In this document: piece after piece, positions 43,774-51,706 of the stretch | Layout: the number at the start of each line of letters is the position of its first letter | Numbering within the stretch: position 1 is the stretch's first letter | Source: Rickettsiales bacterium | GTDB lineage: Bacteria > Pseudomonadota > Alphaproteobacteria > Rickettsiales > UBA1997 | Length of the DNA: 55,016 nucleotides | Reading direction: 5' to 3' | NCBI GenBank assembly: GCA_018969185.1 | Contig: JAGWYT010000007.1 | Span: 1-55,016, forward strand | Position numbers and translations under genes: made by a program | The notes under the pieces: model-generated | What the model saw: the letters and a program-made list of their open reading frames with translations, nothing else | What the model was told of the DNA's origin: nothing | Database searches by the model: none

Positions 43774-44430
43774 TTACACTCTTATAGAAGAAATTGTTTC
43801 TTGATAATTTTTTGATTTGAATATGTAAGAACCAGAAACTAAAACATCAGCACCAGCTTCAACTGCTAATTTAGCGGTTGCGTGATTTATTCCACCATCA
43901 ACTTCAAGATCAATAAGCCTGCCACTTTGATCGATTTTTTTTCTAATATTAGCAATTTTTGTTAATTGTGAATTTAAGAAACTTTGTCCACCAAATCCAG
44001 GATTTACACTCATTACCAGAATTAAATCAACTTTGTCCATCACATAATCTAAAACATTTTCATTAGTTGAAGGAACAATTGAAACTCCTGCTTTTTTACC
44101 AAATGATTTAATTAAAGAAATTGTGCGATCAAGGTTAATGCAGGCTTCAGCGTGAACGGTAATAATATCAGAACCCGCATCGGCAAAAGCTTTAATATGA
44201 TTATCAGGATTGTTAATCATTAAATGAACATCGAAAGGCAGTGAAGAATGAGATCTTAGTGATTTTACAACTTCATTTCCAATGGTGATATTCGGTACAA
44301 AACTTCCATCCATCACGTCAATGTGAATATAATCGGCTCCAGCTTTTGAAATTGCAGATAACTCTTCACCTAATTTAGCAAAATCTGCAGAAAGAATTGA
44401 AGGAGAAATTTTTGTTTTTTGTTGAGCCAT
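43774..44430 (-). CDS. rpe: Ribulose-phosphate 3-epimerase
   Basis: Rpe interconverts ribulose 5-phosphate and xylulose 5-phosphate. Motifs are HIDVMDGSFVPNITIG (metal ligands His and Asp), VMSVNPGFGGQSF and EVDGGI with the catalytic Asp. The 218-residue length is normal. It starts 1 bp after the DUF2155 gene's stop and runs on into murD, so NDUFA12, mlaD, DUF2155, rpe and murD form one probable operon. Confidence 0.96.
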   Translation of the reverse strand: MAQQKTKISPSILSADFAKLGEELSAISKAGADYIHIDVMDGSFVPNITIGNEVVKSLRSHSSLPFDVHLMINNPDNHIKAFADAGSDIITVHAEACINLDRTISLIKSFGKKAGVSIVPSTNENVLDYVMDKVDLILVMSVNPGFGGQSFLNSQLTKIANIRKKIDQSGRLIDLEVDGGINHATAKLAVEAGADVLVSGSYIFKSKNYQETISSIRV

Positions 44431-44431
44431 T

Positions 44432-45028
44432 TTATTTTTTACAAGTAATTGCAGTTATGTCGTAAATTGGATGTTCTAAATCAGAAATTGATGGGCTTGA
44501 AGAAATCATCCAGCCATAAAAAATACGCTTACTATTTTTTGATTTTTCTTTATCATCATTACCAGAACCATTATCAAATACTTCTAATAAAATTTTGCTT
44601 TCTGGTTTTTTGTCAGACGTTGATTTCCAGCATTTGCGAGCAACAATAGTAATTTTACCAAAATCAACTTTATTGCCAATTTTCATTTCAAGAATTGAAG
44701 TTTTAGCAGTTACTTTATTTAAAGCTTGAACAACAGCAGTGCTATAAAAATCTGCTTGATCAATTTGCGTAACTTCAAGATTTTGTGTTTGCTCTACTTT
44801 TTTTTCTTCACTTTCTTGTGCTAATGCATTAAGTGAAATAAAGGCTTGGAGCAATATAACAACAAGAAATTTTATAGCCTCTTGCTGGTTGAGCTTGCGC
44901 TGCACTGAGCTTGACGAAGTGTCGAAACCAAGAGAGGCTAAAATCTTATCCTTGGTTTCGACAAGCTCAAGGCGCGGATAAGATTTTTTAAAATAATTGA
45001 TTAAGTTCTTAATGGTATATTTAGACAT
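44432..45028 (-). CDS. Exported DUF2155 protein with a repeat insertion in its N terminus
   Basis: The C-terminal half (ALNKVTAKTSILEMKIGNKV, then RKCWKS, FYGWMISSSPSISDLEHPIYD) fits DUF2155, a small alphaproteobacterial family found beside mlaD and the NDUFA12 gene, as here. I chose the ATG at 45028 (MSKYTIKNLINYFKK), 4 bp after the mlaD stop. A signal sequence IKFLVVILLQAFISLNALAQ starts only at residue 52. Residues about 15-51 are encoded by a complete family A repeat (44876-44986). The insertion thus sits just before the hydrophobic core of the signal peptide. Whether export still works is unknown. The function of DUF2155 is not established. Confidence 0.85.
   Translation of the reverse strand: MSKYTIKNLINYFKKSYPRLELVETKDKILASLGFDTSSSSVQRKLNQQEAIKFLVVILLQAFISLNALAQESEEKKVEQTQNLEVTQIDQADFYSTAVVQALNKVTAKTSILEMKIGNKVDFGKITIVARKCWKSTSDKKPESKILLEVFDNGSGNDDKEKSKNSKRIFYGWMISSSPSISDLEHPIYDITAITCKK
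44876..44986. repeat. Family A palindromic repeat, copy 9, within a coding region
   Basis: AGCCTCTTGCTGGTTGAGC to GTCGAAACCAAGAGAGGCT, then AAATCTTATCCTTGGTTTC to the end GGCGCGGATAAGATTT. It has the same two-hairpin structure as the intergenic copies, but is read in frame as residues 15-51 of the DUF2155 protein without a stop codon. Confidence 0.92.
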
Positions 45029-45032
45029 TGTT

Positions 45033-45521
45033 TTAATCTTTTTTCTCTTCTTCTTTTTCAGAAGATTTTTTATCATTTGAGCTGAAGATAAATTTTCCAA
45101 GTAACTCTTCGAAATTTACTGAAGATTGAGTAAATTGAATTTCATCTCCTTCTTTTAACATCTCTTCATCAGAGCCAATTTCAATTGATAAAAACTTTGA
45201 ACCAAGAAGCCCTTCTGATGCAATTTTTGCTGAAGAATCTATTGGTAATTGAACTGCAGAATCAATCAATATTTTCAAGGTTGCGCGATATGTTTTATTA
45301 TCAAGAAATTGACTATCAACCACGCCAACTTTTACGCCAGAAATTTTAACATCACTTCCGGGTGCAATGCCTTCAATATTATCAAATTTTGCTAAAATAC
45401 TGTAATGTTTTTCAGCAATATCAACTTTAGATCCTTTAACAGAATTAAAGAGAAAAAACACTGCGCAAACAAGAACAAAAGTTCCAACTATAATTTCAAA
45501 GTAATTGTTCGTTTTATTCAT
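45033..45521 (-). CDS. mlaD: MlaD-type phospholipid transport substrate-binding protein
   Basis: MlaD forms the periplasmic hexameric ring of the Mla system that moves phospholipids between the two membranes. One N-terminal membrane anchor (FEIIVGTFVLVCAVFFLF) precedes an MCE domain: FDNIEGIAPGSDVKISGVKVG and GLLGSKFLSIEIGSDEEML. The C terminus is a charged tail. The 162-residue length is usual in alphaproteobacteria. It starts 5 bp after the NDUFA12 gene. Confidence 0.93.
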   Translation of the reverse strand: MNKTNNYFEIIVGTFVLVCAVFFLFNSVKGSKVDIAEKHYSILAKFDNIEGIAPGSDVKISGVKVGVVDSQFLDNKTYRATLKILIDSAVQLPIDSSAKIASEGLLGSKFLSIEIGSDEEMLKEGDEIQFTQSSVNFEELLGKFIFSSNDKKSSEKEEEKKD

Positions 45522-45526
45522 ATGAT

Positions 45527-45871
45527 TTAGTTATTAGGATTCCAAGATTGATAATCAGAACTAACTTTTTCTCTTTTGCCACCGTGATTTAAATGACCTT
45601 TTGGAGCATAAGAATTTTTAGTTCCAGTTAAATTTGGTAAGTGATTTTTTTGCCAAGCATGTTTGTGAGTATCAACATGAACAGGGGCTTCATCAACAGT
45701 GTGATGCATCCAACCATGCCATAATGCTGGTATTTTTGAAGGTTCTGCAATTCCTTTATAGATCACGAATCGGCGTGATCCTTTTTTGCTTTGATAATAT
45801 TCGTTACCAAATTCATCGGTACCGACTTTATTTGATTGCAACTTAATTGCTAAATTTGTTAGAAATGACAT
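45527..45871 (-). CDS. NADH:ubiquinone oxidoreductase accessory subunit NDUFA12 (17.2 kDa)
   Basis: This is the small complex I accessory subunit shared by mitochondria and alphaproteobacteria. The block VGTDEFGNEYYQSKKGSRRFVIYKG (given here in part) and PALWHGWMHHTVDEAP are diagnostic. The H-rich KHAWQKNHLPNLTGT and the ending YQSWNPNN also match the family. The 114-residue length is normal. It heads the probable operon with mlaD, DUF2155, rpe and murD, a common alphaproteobacterial order for the first three. Confidence 0.94.
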   Translation of the reverse strand: MSFLTNLAIKLQSNKVGTDEFGNEYYQSKKGSRRFVIYKGIAEPSKIPALWHGWMHHTVDEAPVHVDTHKHAWQKNHLPNLTGTKNSYAPKGHLNHGGKREKVSSDYQSWNPNN

Positions 45872-46049
45872 TGATCGATTTATTAAATGAAAGTTCGAAT
45901 AAAATTATAGCTGTAATTTAATAAATAAAAGGAAAATTATGCCAATTCCAATCTTTAAATTTAAATAAAGATTTTGGTCGTTTTTAAAAAAAACCGAAAT
46001 AAACTGTTGTTAGTTACTTTTCTTAGCAAAAATTCATAAAATTAATCTA

Positions 46050-48149
46050 GTGTTAACAAGAAATACTGCCATAAGCAATTTCTCACGATTTATAACCATA
46101 GTTTTTGCTGCGTATTTTTTTATTGTTCCAACTAAATCCTTTGCTAAAACTCAACAGGTTATAACTCATAAATTGTGGGTTGGTCTTACAAATGAAGAAT
46201 TGGCGTTAATTAATAAAATTGATGCTCTGGTTAATGCTAAAAATTATGATGATGCTCTTATATATTTAGATCAGAATAATTCGCCAAATGCAGGTGAGAA
46301 GCCGAAAGTATTTGACGCTATGAGAGATATAGTTTTGTGGAATAAATATAGTGATGCTCAAATTGATGCGAAGAAAATTTCTTTTAGTGATATCTCGCGC
46401 TTTGCAAATGACAATCAATTTTATCCAAATATTTCCGATGTAAAGCGCAATGCTGAGAAAGTGGCAGTTGCTAATAATATTTCTTATCAAGCAAGTGAAC
46501 AATATTTCAAGTCAAACCCTGCCATTACGACTTCTTCAAAGCTTTACGTATTACGTTCAAAAATTAGCGTTTTACAACGCATTTCAGACAATGATTCAAG
46601 AAAGAGTGAGCTAAAAAATGAAATAAAAACTTTAATTTCAGAGATTTGGGTTAAAGAAAATTTATCAGATAATGAAGTAAAAGATTTCTTAGATAAGTAT
46701 CAAAGTTACTTAACTCATGATGATTATGTAGCAAGAATAAGTAGATTGCTTTGGGAAGGGAAGGTGATCGATGCAAAACAAATTATGACATTTGTTGATG
46801 ATGATCACAGAAGATTATTTGCAGCGGTAATTGAATTAGAGAGTTTTCCAAGATACATGGAACAAATTGTATTGTCAGTTCCAAGAAGGTTAAGATCAAA
46901 TGAACTTTTATCTTATCGCAGAGCTTTATGGTATAAAAGTAAGGGTAAAATTGATGATCTAATTGAATTGGTGATTGATTTACCACGAACTTCAGAAAAC
47001 CCGGAACAATGGTGGAGCATGCGTAATCTCTATGCTCGTGAGATGTTAAAAAGAAAAGAATATAAGTTGGCTTATCTTTTAACGGCAAGACATTCTCTTC
47101 CTGTTAAATCCTCTACTTTCTGGGAAGCGGAGTGGTTTTCTGGTTGGGTTGCTTTGCGTTTTTTAAATGAACCAAAAGAGGCTTATAAGCATTTTGATAA
47201 TCTTTATCGTAATGTGACGCAACCTGTTACTTTGTCTCGAGGTGCTTATTGGCTTGGTATGGCTTCTCTTGCAATGGGAGATAAGGATAAAGCAATAGAT
47301 TGGTATAAGGTTGGTGCGCAATATCCAACTTTCTTCTATGGTCAGCTTTCAATTAATAAGCATCGTGTTCTTGATAGCATAAAAGCAAGAGATGATATTA
47401 TTTTACCAAAAGATCCAGAAATTGTTTCAAAGGATATGAAAGATATTTCCGAGTCAAGAGCAGCAAGAGTTGCTTATTTGCTTGCTATTACTGGTGATAA
47501 AACTAATTCTTCAAAGATTTTTGAATATGTTGTAAACCATGCTACAACTCAAGGTCAGATTGCAGTTATAATGAAGATTGTTAATGAGCTTGGAGATCGT
47601 CAATTAGATGCTAAGATTTCACGTATCGCAGCTAAGAAAAATGTATTTTTCATTAAAGATAAATTTCAAATTGTAGAGGAGGTTGAAAGTGATCAATATG
47701 CTCCTTTAGTTCATGCAATCATCAAGCAAGAAAGTGGCTTCGCACCAACAGCAGTAAGTCAAGTGGGCGCTATAGGATTTATGCAATTAATGCCAGCAAC
47801 CGCAAAATTAGTGGCAAAAGATGTTGGGGTTTCTTATGATAAATATAAGTTAGCAACTGACATCAGATATAATGTTTTGCTTGGAACTTCTTACATAAAA
47901 ACTTTAATTGACCGTTTTGAAGGGTCAGAAATTTTGGCAGTTGCCTCTTATAATGCTGGTCCGAACAGCACCCAACGTTGGATTAATGAGTTTTATGATC
48001 CAAGAAAAGAAAAAGATATTGATAGAGTTGTTGATTGGATTGAATTAATAACTTATTCTGAAACTAGGAATTATGTACAGCGTATTATGGAGAATTTGAT
48101 AGTTTATAAATATCTAATGTCTCGTGCCAATTATGACGCGCTTGATTAA
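46050..48149 (+). CDS. slt: Soluble lytic murein transglycosylase
   Basis: Slt cleaves peptidoglycan strands to anhydro-muropeptides in the periplasm. Translation probably starts at GTG 46050; a signal peptide covers residues 1-32 (FFIVPTKSFA). A long alpha-helical region (about 40-530) forms the ring domain. The C-terminal lysozyme-like domain has the catalytic Glu561 in IIKQESGFAPTA, then GAIGFMQLMPATA and VASYNAGP. The 699-residue length fits. A family A repeat lies after its stop. The 178-bp gap before it, towards the divergent NDUFA12 gene, holds no feature I can define. Confidence 0.95.
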   Translation: MLTRNTAISNFSRFITIVFAAYFFIVPTKSFAKTQQVITHKLWVGLTNEELALINKIDALVNAKNYDDALIYLDQNNSPNAGEKPKVFDAMRDIVLWNKYSDAQIDAKKISFSDISRFANDNQFYPNISDVKRNAEKVAVANNISYQASEQYFKSNPAITTSSKLYVLRSKISVLQRISDNDSRKSELKNEIKTLISEIWVKENLSDNEVKDFLDKYQSYLTHDDYVARISRLLWEGKVIDAKQIMTFVDDDHRRLFAAVIELESFPRYMEQIVLSVPRRLRSNELLSYRRALWYKSKGKIDDLIELVIDLPRTSENPEQWWSMRNLYAREMLKRKEYKLAYLLTARHSLPVKSSTFWEAEWFSGWVALRFLNEPKEAYKHFDNLYRNVTQPVTLSRGAYWLGMASLAMGDKDKAIDWYKVGAQYPTFFYGQLSINKHRVLDSIKARDDIILPKDPEIVSKDMKDISESRAARVAYLLAITGDKTNSSKIFEYVVNHATTQGQIAVIMKIVNELGDRQLDAKISRIAAKKNVFFIKDKFQIVEEVESDQYAPLVHAIIKQESGFAPTAVSQVGAIGFMQLMPATAKLVAKDVGVSYDKYKLATDIRYNVLLGTSYIKTLIDRFEGSEILAVASYNAGPNSTQRWINEFYDPRKEKDIDRVVDWIELITYSETRNYVQRIMENLIVYKYLMSRANYDALD

Positions 48150-48151
48150 AA

Positions 48152-48250
48152 AAGCTTCTTGCTGGTTCCTGCGAAGTTGAAACCAAGAGAAGCTTTTGCT
48201 ATAAATCTTATTCTTGGTTTGTCACAGGCTCAACCAGCGGATAAGATTTT
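48152..48250. repeat. Family A palindromic repeat, copy 10
   Basis: AAGCTTCTTGCTGGTTCC to GAAACCAAGAGAAGCTT, then AATCTTATTCTTGGTTTG to CTCAACCAGCGGATAAGATT. It starts 3 bp after the slt stop and lies before purF on the same strand. Confidence 0.9.
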
Positions 48251-48266
48251 CTAATTACAAAAAAAT

Positions 48267-49703
48267 ATGACAACACCCTTTGATTTTGATAAATTAAAAG
48301 AAGAATGCGGAGTTTTCGCAATTTACAATAGTACTGATGCTGCAGTAAATACTGCGCTTGGTCTTCATGCTTTGCAGCATCGTGGTCAAGAAGCGGCAGG
48401 AATTGTTACAATGTCTGGTGAGCTTTTCTCAGCCCATTTCGCTGATGGTTTAGTTTCTGATAATTTTAATTCTTCAGATATTGTTAAAAAATTAGAAGGC
48501 AACTCTGCAATTGGGCATGTGCGCTATTCAACAGCTGGTAAAAAAACTTCAAGAAATTATCAGCCAATTTATGCTCAATTCAGTTTTGGCTTTCTAGCTG
48601 TTGCACATAATGGTAACCTTACAAATGCTAATGTTTTAAGAAATCGTTTGATTGCAAGAGGCGCAATTTTCCAATCAACTATGGATACTGAAGTAATTAT
48701 TCATTTAATTGCTTTAAGCCAAAAATCTTCACTGGTTGATAAGATAATTGACGCTGTTTCACAAATTGAAGGAGCTTTCTCTTTAGTTATAATTCATAAG
48801 GATGGAATCATTGCAATTCGTGATCCTTATGGGGTGCGTCCACTTTCAATTGCAAGGCTTGGTGATGCTGTTGTTGTTGCTTCAGAGACTTGTGCTTTTG
48901 ACATAATTGGCGCAAAATTTGAGCGTGATGTTGAACATGGTGAATTAGTTATAATTGATAAGAATGGCATAAAATCAATGCAGCCATTTGAAGCTAAACC
49001 TTCAAAATTCTGTATTTTTGAATATATTTATTTTTCTCGTCCAGATAGCACAATCGAAGGTAAGAATGTTTACGCGATGCGTAAAAATATAGGTATTGAA
49101 CTTGCTCGCGAAGTTAAAATTGAGGCGGATGTTGTAGTTCCAGTGCCTGATTCTGGGGTTCCAGCGGCAATTGGTTATGCGGCAGAGTCAAAAATTCCTT
49201 TTGAACTTGGCATAATTCGTAATCATTACGTGGGCAGAACTTTTATTGAGCCGACAGATAAGGTTCGTCACTTTGGCGTGAAGTTAAAACATAATGCCAA
49301 TCTTGAAGTGGTAAAGGGAAAGAGAATTATTTTAGTTGATGATAGTTTGGTGCGCGGCACAACTTCTAAGAAAATTGTGCAGATGATGCGTGATGCTGGA
49401 GCAAAAGAAGTTAATATGTTGATTGCTTGCCCGCCAACAGTTGCACCGTGTTTTTATGGCGTTGACACTCCGGATAAAAAAGATTTAATGGCAGCTAATT
49501 ATAATGTTGCTGAAATTGCAAAAATGATTGGTGTTGATAGGCTTGCTTATATTTCACTTGATGGGCTTTATCGTGCAATTGAAGGCACAAAAAGAGATAA
49601 TGAAAATCCGCAATATTGCGATGCTTGCTTTACTGATAAATATCCAATTCGTTTGTCAGATAAAGAGGGTGGTGAGGCGCCTCTCTTTGATTTTATGAAA
49701 TAG
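48267..49703 (+). CDS. purF: Amidophosphoribosyltransferase
   Basis: PurF makes phosphoribosylamine from PRPP and glutamine, the first step of purine synthesis. The N-terminal nucleophile is Cys14 after a 13-residue propeptide (FDKLKEE-CGVFAI). The PRPP loop is RIILVDDSLVRGTTSKKI (about residues 353-370). The 478-residue length is normal. The C-terminal CDACFTDKYPI and related cysteines could hold a cluster as in B. subtilis PurF, but that is unproven. Its stop lies at the edge of a family E element. Confidence 0.96.
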   Translation: MTTPFDFDKLKEECGVFAIYNSTDAAVNTALGLHALQHRGQEAAGIVTMSGELFSAHFADGLVSDNFNSSDIVKKLEGNSAIGHVRYSTAGKKTSRNYQPIYAQFSFGFLAVAHNGNLTNANVLRNRLIARGAIFQSTMDTEVIIHLIALSQKSSLVDKIIDAVSQIEGAFSLVIIHKDGIIAIRDPYGVRPLSIARLGDAVVVASETCAFDIIGAKFERDVEHGELVIIDKNGIKSMQPFEAKPSKFCIFEYIYFSRPDSTIEGKNVYAMRKNIGIELAREVKIEADVVVPVPDSGVPAAIGYAAESKIPFELGIIRNHYVGRTFIEPTDKVRHFGVKLKHNANLEVVKGKRIILVDDSLVRGTTSKKIVQMMRDAGAKEVNMLIACPPTVAPCFYGVDTPDKKDLMAANYNVAEIAKMIGVDRLAYISLDGLYRAIEGTKRDNENPQYCDACFTDKYPIRLSDKEGGEAPLFDFMK

Positions 49704-49848
49704 ATTTCTCTAAAAACCCTAACTTTTGCTTCAAACTGCTTCGTTATTTTTATTTTTTGTGTCCTCACGTATGTCAAATACGCTGCGGTACAAAAAATAA
49801 AAATGCCTTGCATTTTTTTGCAAAAGCGGGTTTTTAAAGAAATCTAGG
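49702..49848. repeat. Family E palindromic element, copy 3
   Basis: Outermost arms AGATTTCTCTAAAAACCC and GGGTTTTTAAAGAAATCT, then CTAACTTTTGC and GCAAAAGCG as in copy 2. The inner stem ATTTTTATTTTTTGT (49746-49760) pairs with 49790-49804. The loop CACGTATGTCAAATACGCTG resembles that of copy 2, while the stem is unrelated. It lies between purF and xseB. Confidence 0.85.
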
Positions 49849-49867
49849 AAATATAAAAATTATATTT

Positions 49868-50101
49868 ATGACTAAAAAATCTCCTAAAAATCTTCAAGAC
49901 AAAATTGCTAAAATGGATTTTGAATCAGCAATGGCAAGGCTTGAAGAGATCGTTGAAATCTTATCTTCAGAAAAAATCAATCTTGATAATATGATAGATT
50001 TATATGAAGAAGGTAATGCCTTAAGAGAATTCTGTGCAAAAAGATTAGATGAAGCGAAGATGAAAATTGAAGTTATAGGAAAAAACATAATGCAAAATTA
50101 A
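49868..50101 (+). CDS. xseB: Exodeoxyribonuclease VII small subunit
   Basis: XseB binds the large subunit XseA in the single-strand exonuclease VII. The 77-residue helical protein has the family pattern MDFESAMARLEEIVEILSSE and LDNMIDLYEEGNALREFC. xseA is not in the window. About 120 bp without a recognisable feature lie before pgsA. Confidence 0.92.
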   Translation: MTKKSPKNLQDKIAKMDFESAMARLEEIVEILSSEKINLDNMIDLYEEGNALREFCAKRLDEAKMKIEVIGKNIMQN

Positions 50102-50221
50102 TACGTTAATACTTTTCTATACATTCCTGCCATCTGTTTTCTTTACTTTTAAATTAAATATTGTTGATTCTAGGTCCTTAACTTCATTTTAAAGAACAAA
50201 AGTCAGATTAACAAAAACGTA

Positions 50222-50824
50222 ATGAAAAACATTCCTAATTTTCTTACCACATTTCGTATTGTTATTATTCCAGTTTTAATTGCTGCTTTTTATATACCGG
50301 GGATGGTTGCGCATGTTATTGCCGCAATGCTTTTTGCAATTGCTGCAATTACTGATTATTTTGATGGTTATTTTGCCAGAATGTTAAAAGTTCAATCAAA
50401 ATTTGGTAAATGCCTTGATCCAATTGCAGATAAGCTATTGGTGATTGTGGCAATTGTAATGTTAATCAATTTTAATAATCACAATCTTTGGATTTTGATT
50501 CCGGGATTAATTATTATTTGTCGTGAAGTTTTGGTTTCTGGATTAAGAGAATTTCTTGCGGAGTTGCGTGTGAGCGTTCCAGTTAGCGTTCTTGCTAAAT
50601 ATAAAACTATGGTGCAAATGGTTTCAATTACTGGCTTATTGCTTGGTGAAAGAGGTTTTGATTATACTCTTTATTATTTAGTTGGAAATTGGATAGATAT
50701 GGATATAAAATTTTTGATTTGGTATTTGGTGGTTTTCTTATCAAAAGTTCTTTTCTGTTTAGCAGCTGCTTTGACTGTTATAACTGGCTATTCTTACTTC
50801 AAAGTTGGCCTTAAACACATGTAA
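50222..50824 (+). CDS. pgsA: CDP-diacylglycerol-glycerol-3-phosphate 3-phosphatidyltransferase
   Basis: PgsA makes phosphatidylglycerophosphate in the inner membrane. The CDP-alcohol motif is TDYFDGYFARMLKVQSKFGK followed by CLDPIADKLL, with all conserved Asp residues. About five or six membrane segments are visible in 200 residues. It ends near a family A repeat between it and the convergent DedA gene. Confidence 0.95.
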   Translation: MKNIPNFLTTFRIVIIPVLIAAFYIPGMVAHVIAAMLFAIAAITDYFDGYFARMLKVQSKFGKCLDPIADKLLVIVAIVMLINFNNHNLWILIPGLIIICREVLVSGLREFLAELRVSVPVSVLAKYKTMVQMVSITGLLLGERGFDYTLYYLVGNWIDMDIKFLIWYLVVFLSKVLFCLAAALTVITGYSYFKVGLKHM

Positions 50825-50842
50825 AAAAAGCATGGGCTGATT

Positions 50843-50961
50843 TTTTATCTTTTTGCTGTTCGAGAGAAGTCGAAACCAAGAAAAGATAAAAATAACCCTA
50901 TCCTTGGTTTTGAAACTTCATCAAGCTCAGTGCGTTCCATCTCAACCAGCGGATAAGATTA
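50843..50961. repeat. Family A palindromic repeat, copy 11
   Basis: TTTTTTATCTTTTTGCTG to GTCGAAACCAAGAAAAGAT, then CCCTATCCTTGGTTTTGAAA, CTTCATCAAGCTCAGTGC and CTCAACCAGCGGATAAGATTA. It lies between convergent pgsA and the DedA gene, and its last base pairs form the DedA stop codon. Confidence 0.88.
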
Positions 50962-51564
50962 TTTTTTTACTTTTAGATAAATGAAGGTAATTGCAGCGCA
51001 AAATATCACACATCCTATTATGACTAAATGTAAATATTCTTTGATCATGTTTTGATTATGTCCAATCATGAATCCAAGATCAGTTAGAATAGTAGTCCAA
51101 ATTGTTGATCCAAGAGTTGTATAGAAAAAGAATTTTTTCATATCCATCTTAGCAAGTCCTGCAGGTAGAGAAATAAAATGTCTAAATCCTACAAGAAGTC
51201 TGCCCATAAAAACTGAAATATTTCCATGTTTTGCAAAAAACTTTTCAATTTTAATTATAGTTTCTTCTTTAACAAAAAAATATTTACCAATTTTAAATAA
51301 AATTGGTCTTCCTAAAAAATCGGCTAAATAGTAGCTAAACACAGCGCCTAAGACATTTCCACTAATGCCAAAAATAATTAATAAATAAAAATTCATTTCT
51401 CCTTTTGCTGCTGCCATTCCTGCTGGAATCATGATTACTTCGCTTGGCAGAGGTATCATTGTGCTTTCAATAAACATGCCAATGAAAATTCCTAAATAGC
51501 CAATTTGATTAACAAAATTGACCAGTAAGTCCATTGTTGATTGAAAGAGTTCAGATAAGTGCAT
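50959..51564 (-). CDS. DedA family membrane protein
   Basis: The 201-residue protein has four or five membrane segments and the VTT/SNARE-associated (DedA) domain: ESTMIPLPSEVIMIPAGMAA, then GNVLGAVFSYYLADFLGR and FMGRLLVGFRHFISLPAGLAKM. Members act in lipid-carrier recycling and membrane homeostasis; UptA and YqjA are examples. Which lipid this one handles is unknown. The stop codon belongs to a family A repeat. Confidence 0.93.
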   Translation of the reverse strand: MHLSELFQSTMDLLVNFVNQIGYLGIFIGMFIESTMIPLPSEVIMIPAGMAAAKGEMNFYLLIIFGISGNVLGAVFSYYLADFLGRPILFKIGKYFFVKEETIIKIEKFFAKHGNISVFMGRLLVGFRHFISLPAGLAKMDMKKFFFYTTLGSTIWTTILTDLGFMIGHNQNMIKEYLHLVIIGCVIFCAAITFIYLKVKK

Positions 51565-51582
51565 ATAAAATATTTTTTAATG

Positions 51583-51698
51583 TTGTTATCCTGAATCTTA
51601 GAATTTCTTTTAGAAATTCTTGGTAAAGGATCTCATGAGTTTCTTGAGAGACCCTTTGCCAACAGCCACTAAAAGTGGCTGTAGTCTCAGTGTGACAC
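51583..51698. repeat. Family B repeat, copy 2
   Basis: TTGTTATCCTGAATCTTAG, then AGAATTTCTTTTAGAAATTCT, GGATCTCATGAGTTTCTTG, CAGCCACTAAAAGTGGCTG and the end AGTGTGACAC. It is diverged from copies 1 and 3 but keeps the same order of hairpins. It lies between the DedA gene and gmk. Confidence 0.7.
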
Positions 51699-51706
51699 TT
51701 AGGGTT

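Noticed and set aside
49568-49813. Minus-strand frame of 81 codons across the purF end
   Set aside because: It is composed of antisense purF and the family E element; no signal of a real gene.
503-50961. Possible CRISPR array from the repeated palindromes
   Set aside because: The copies are scattered over the whole window, differ in sequence and length, and have no regular spacers or cas genes nearby.
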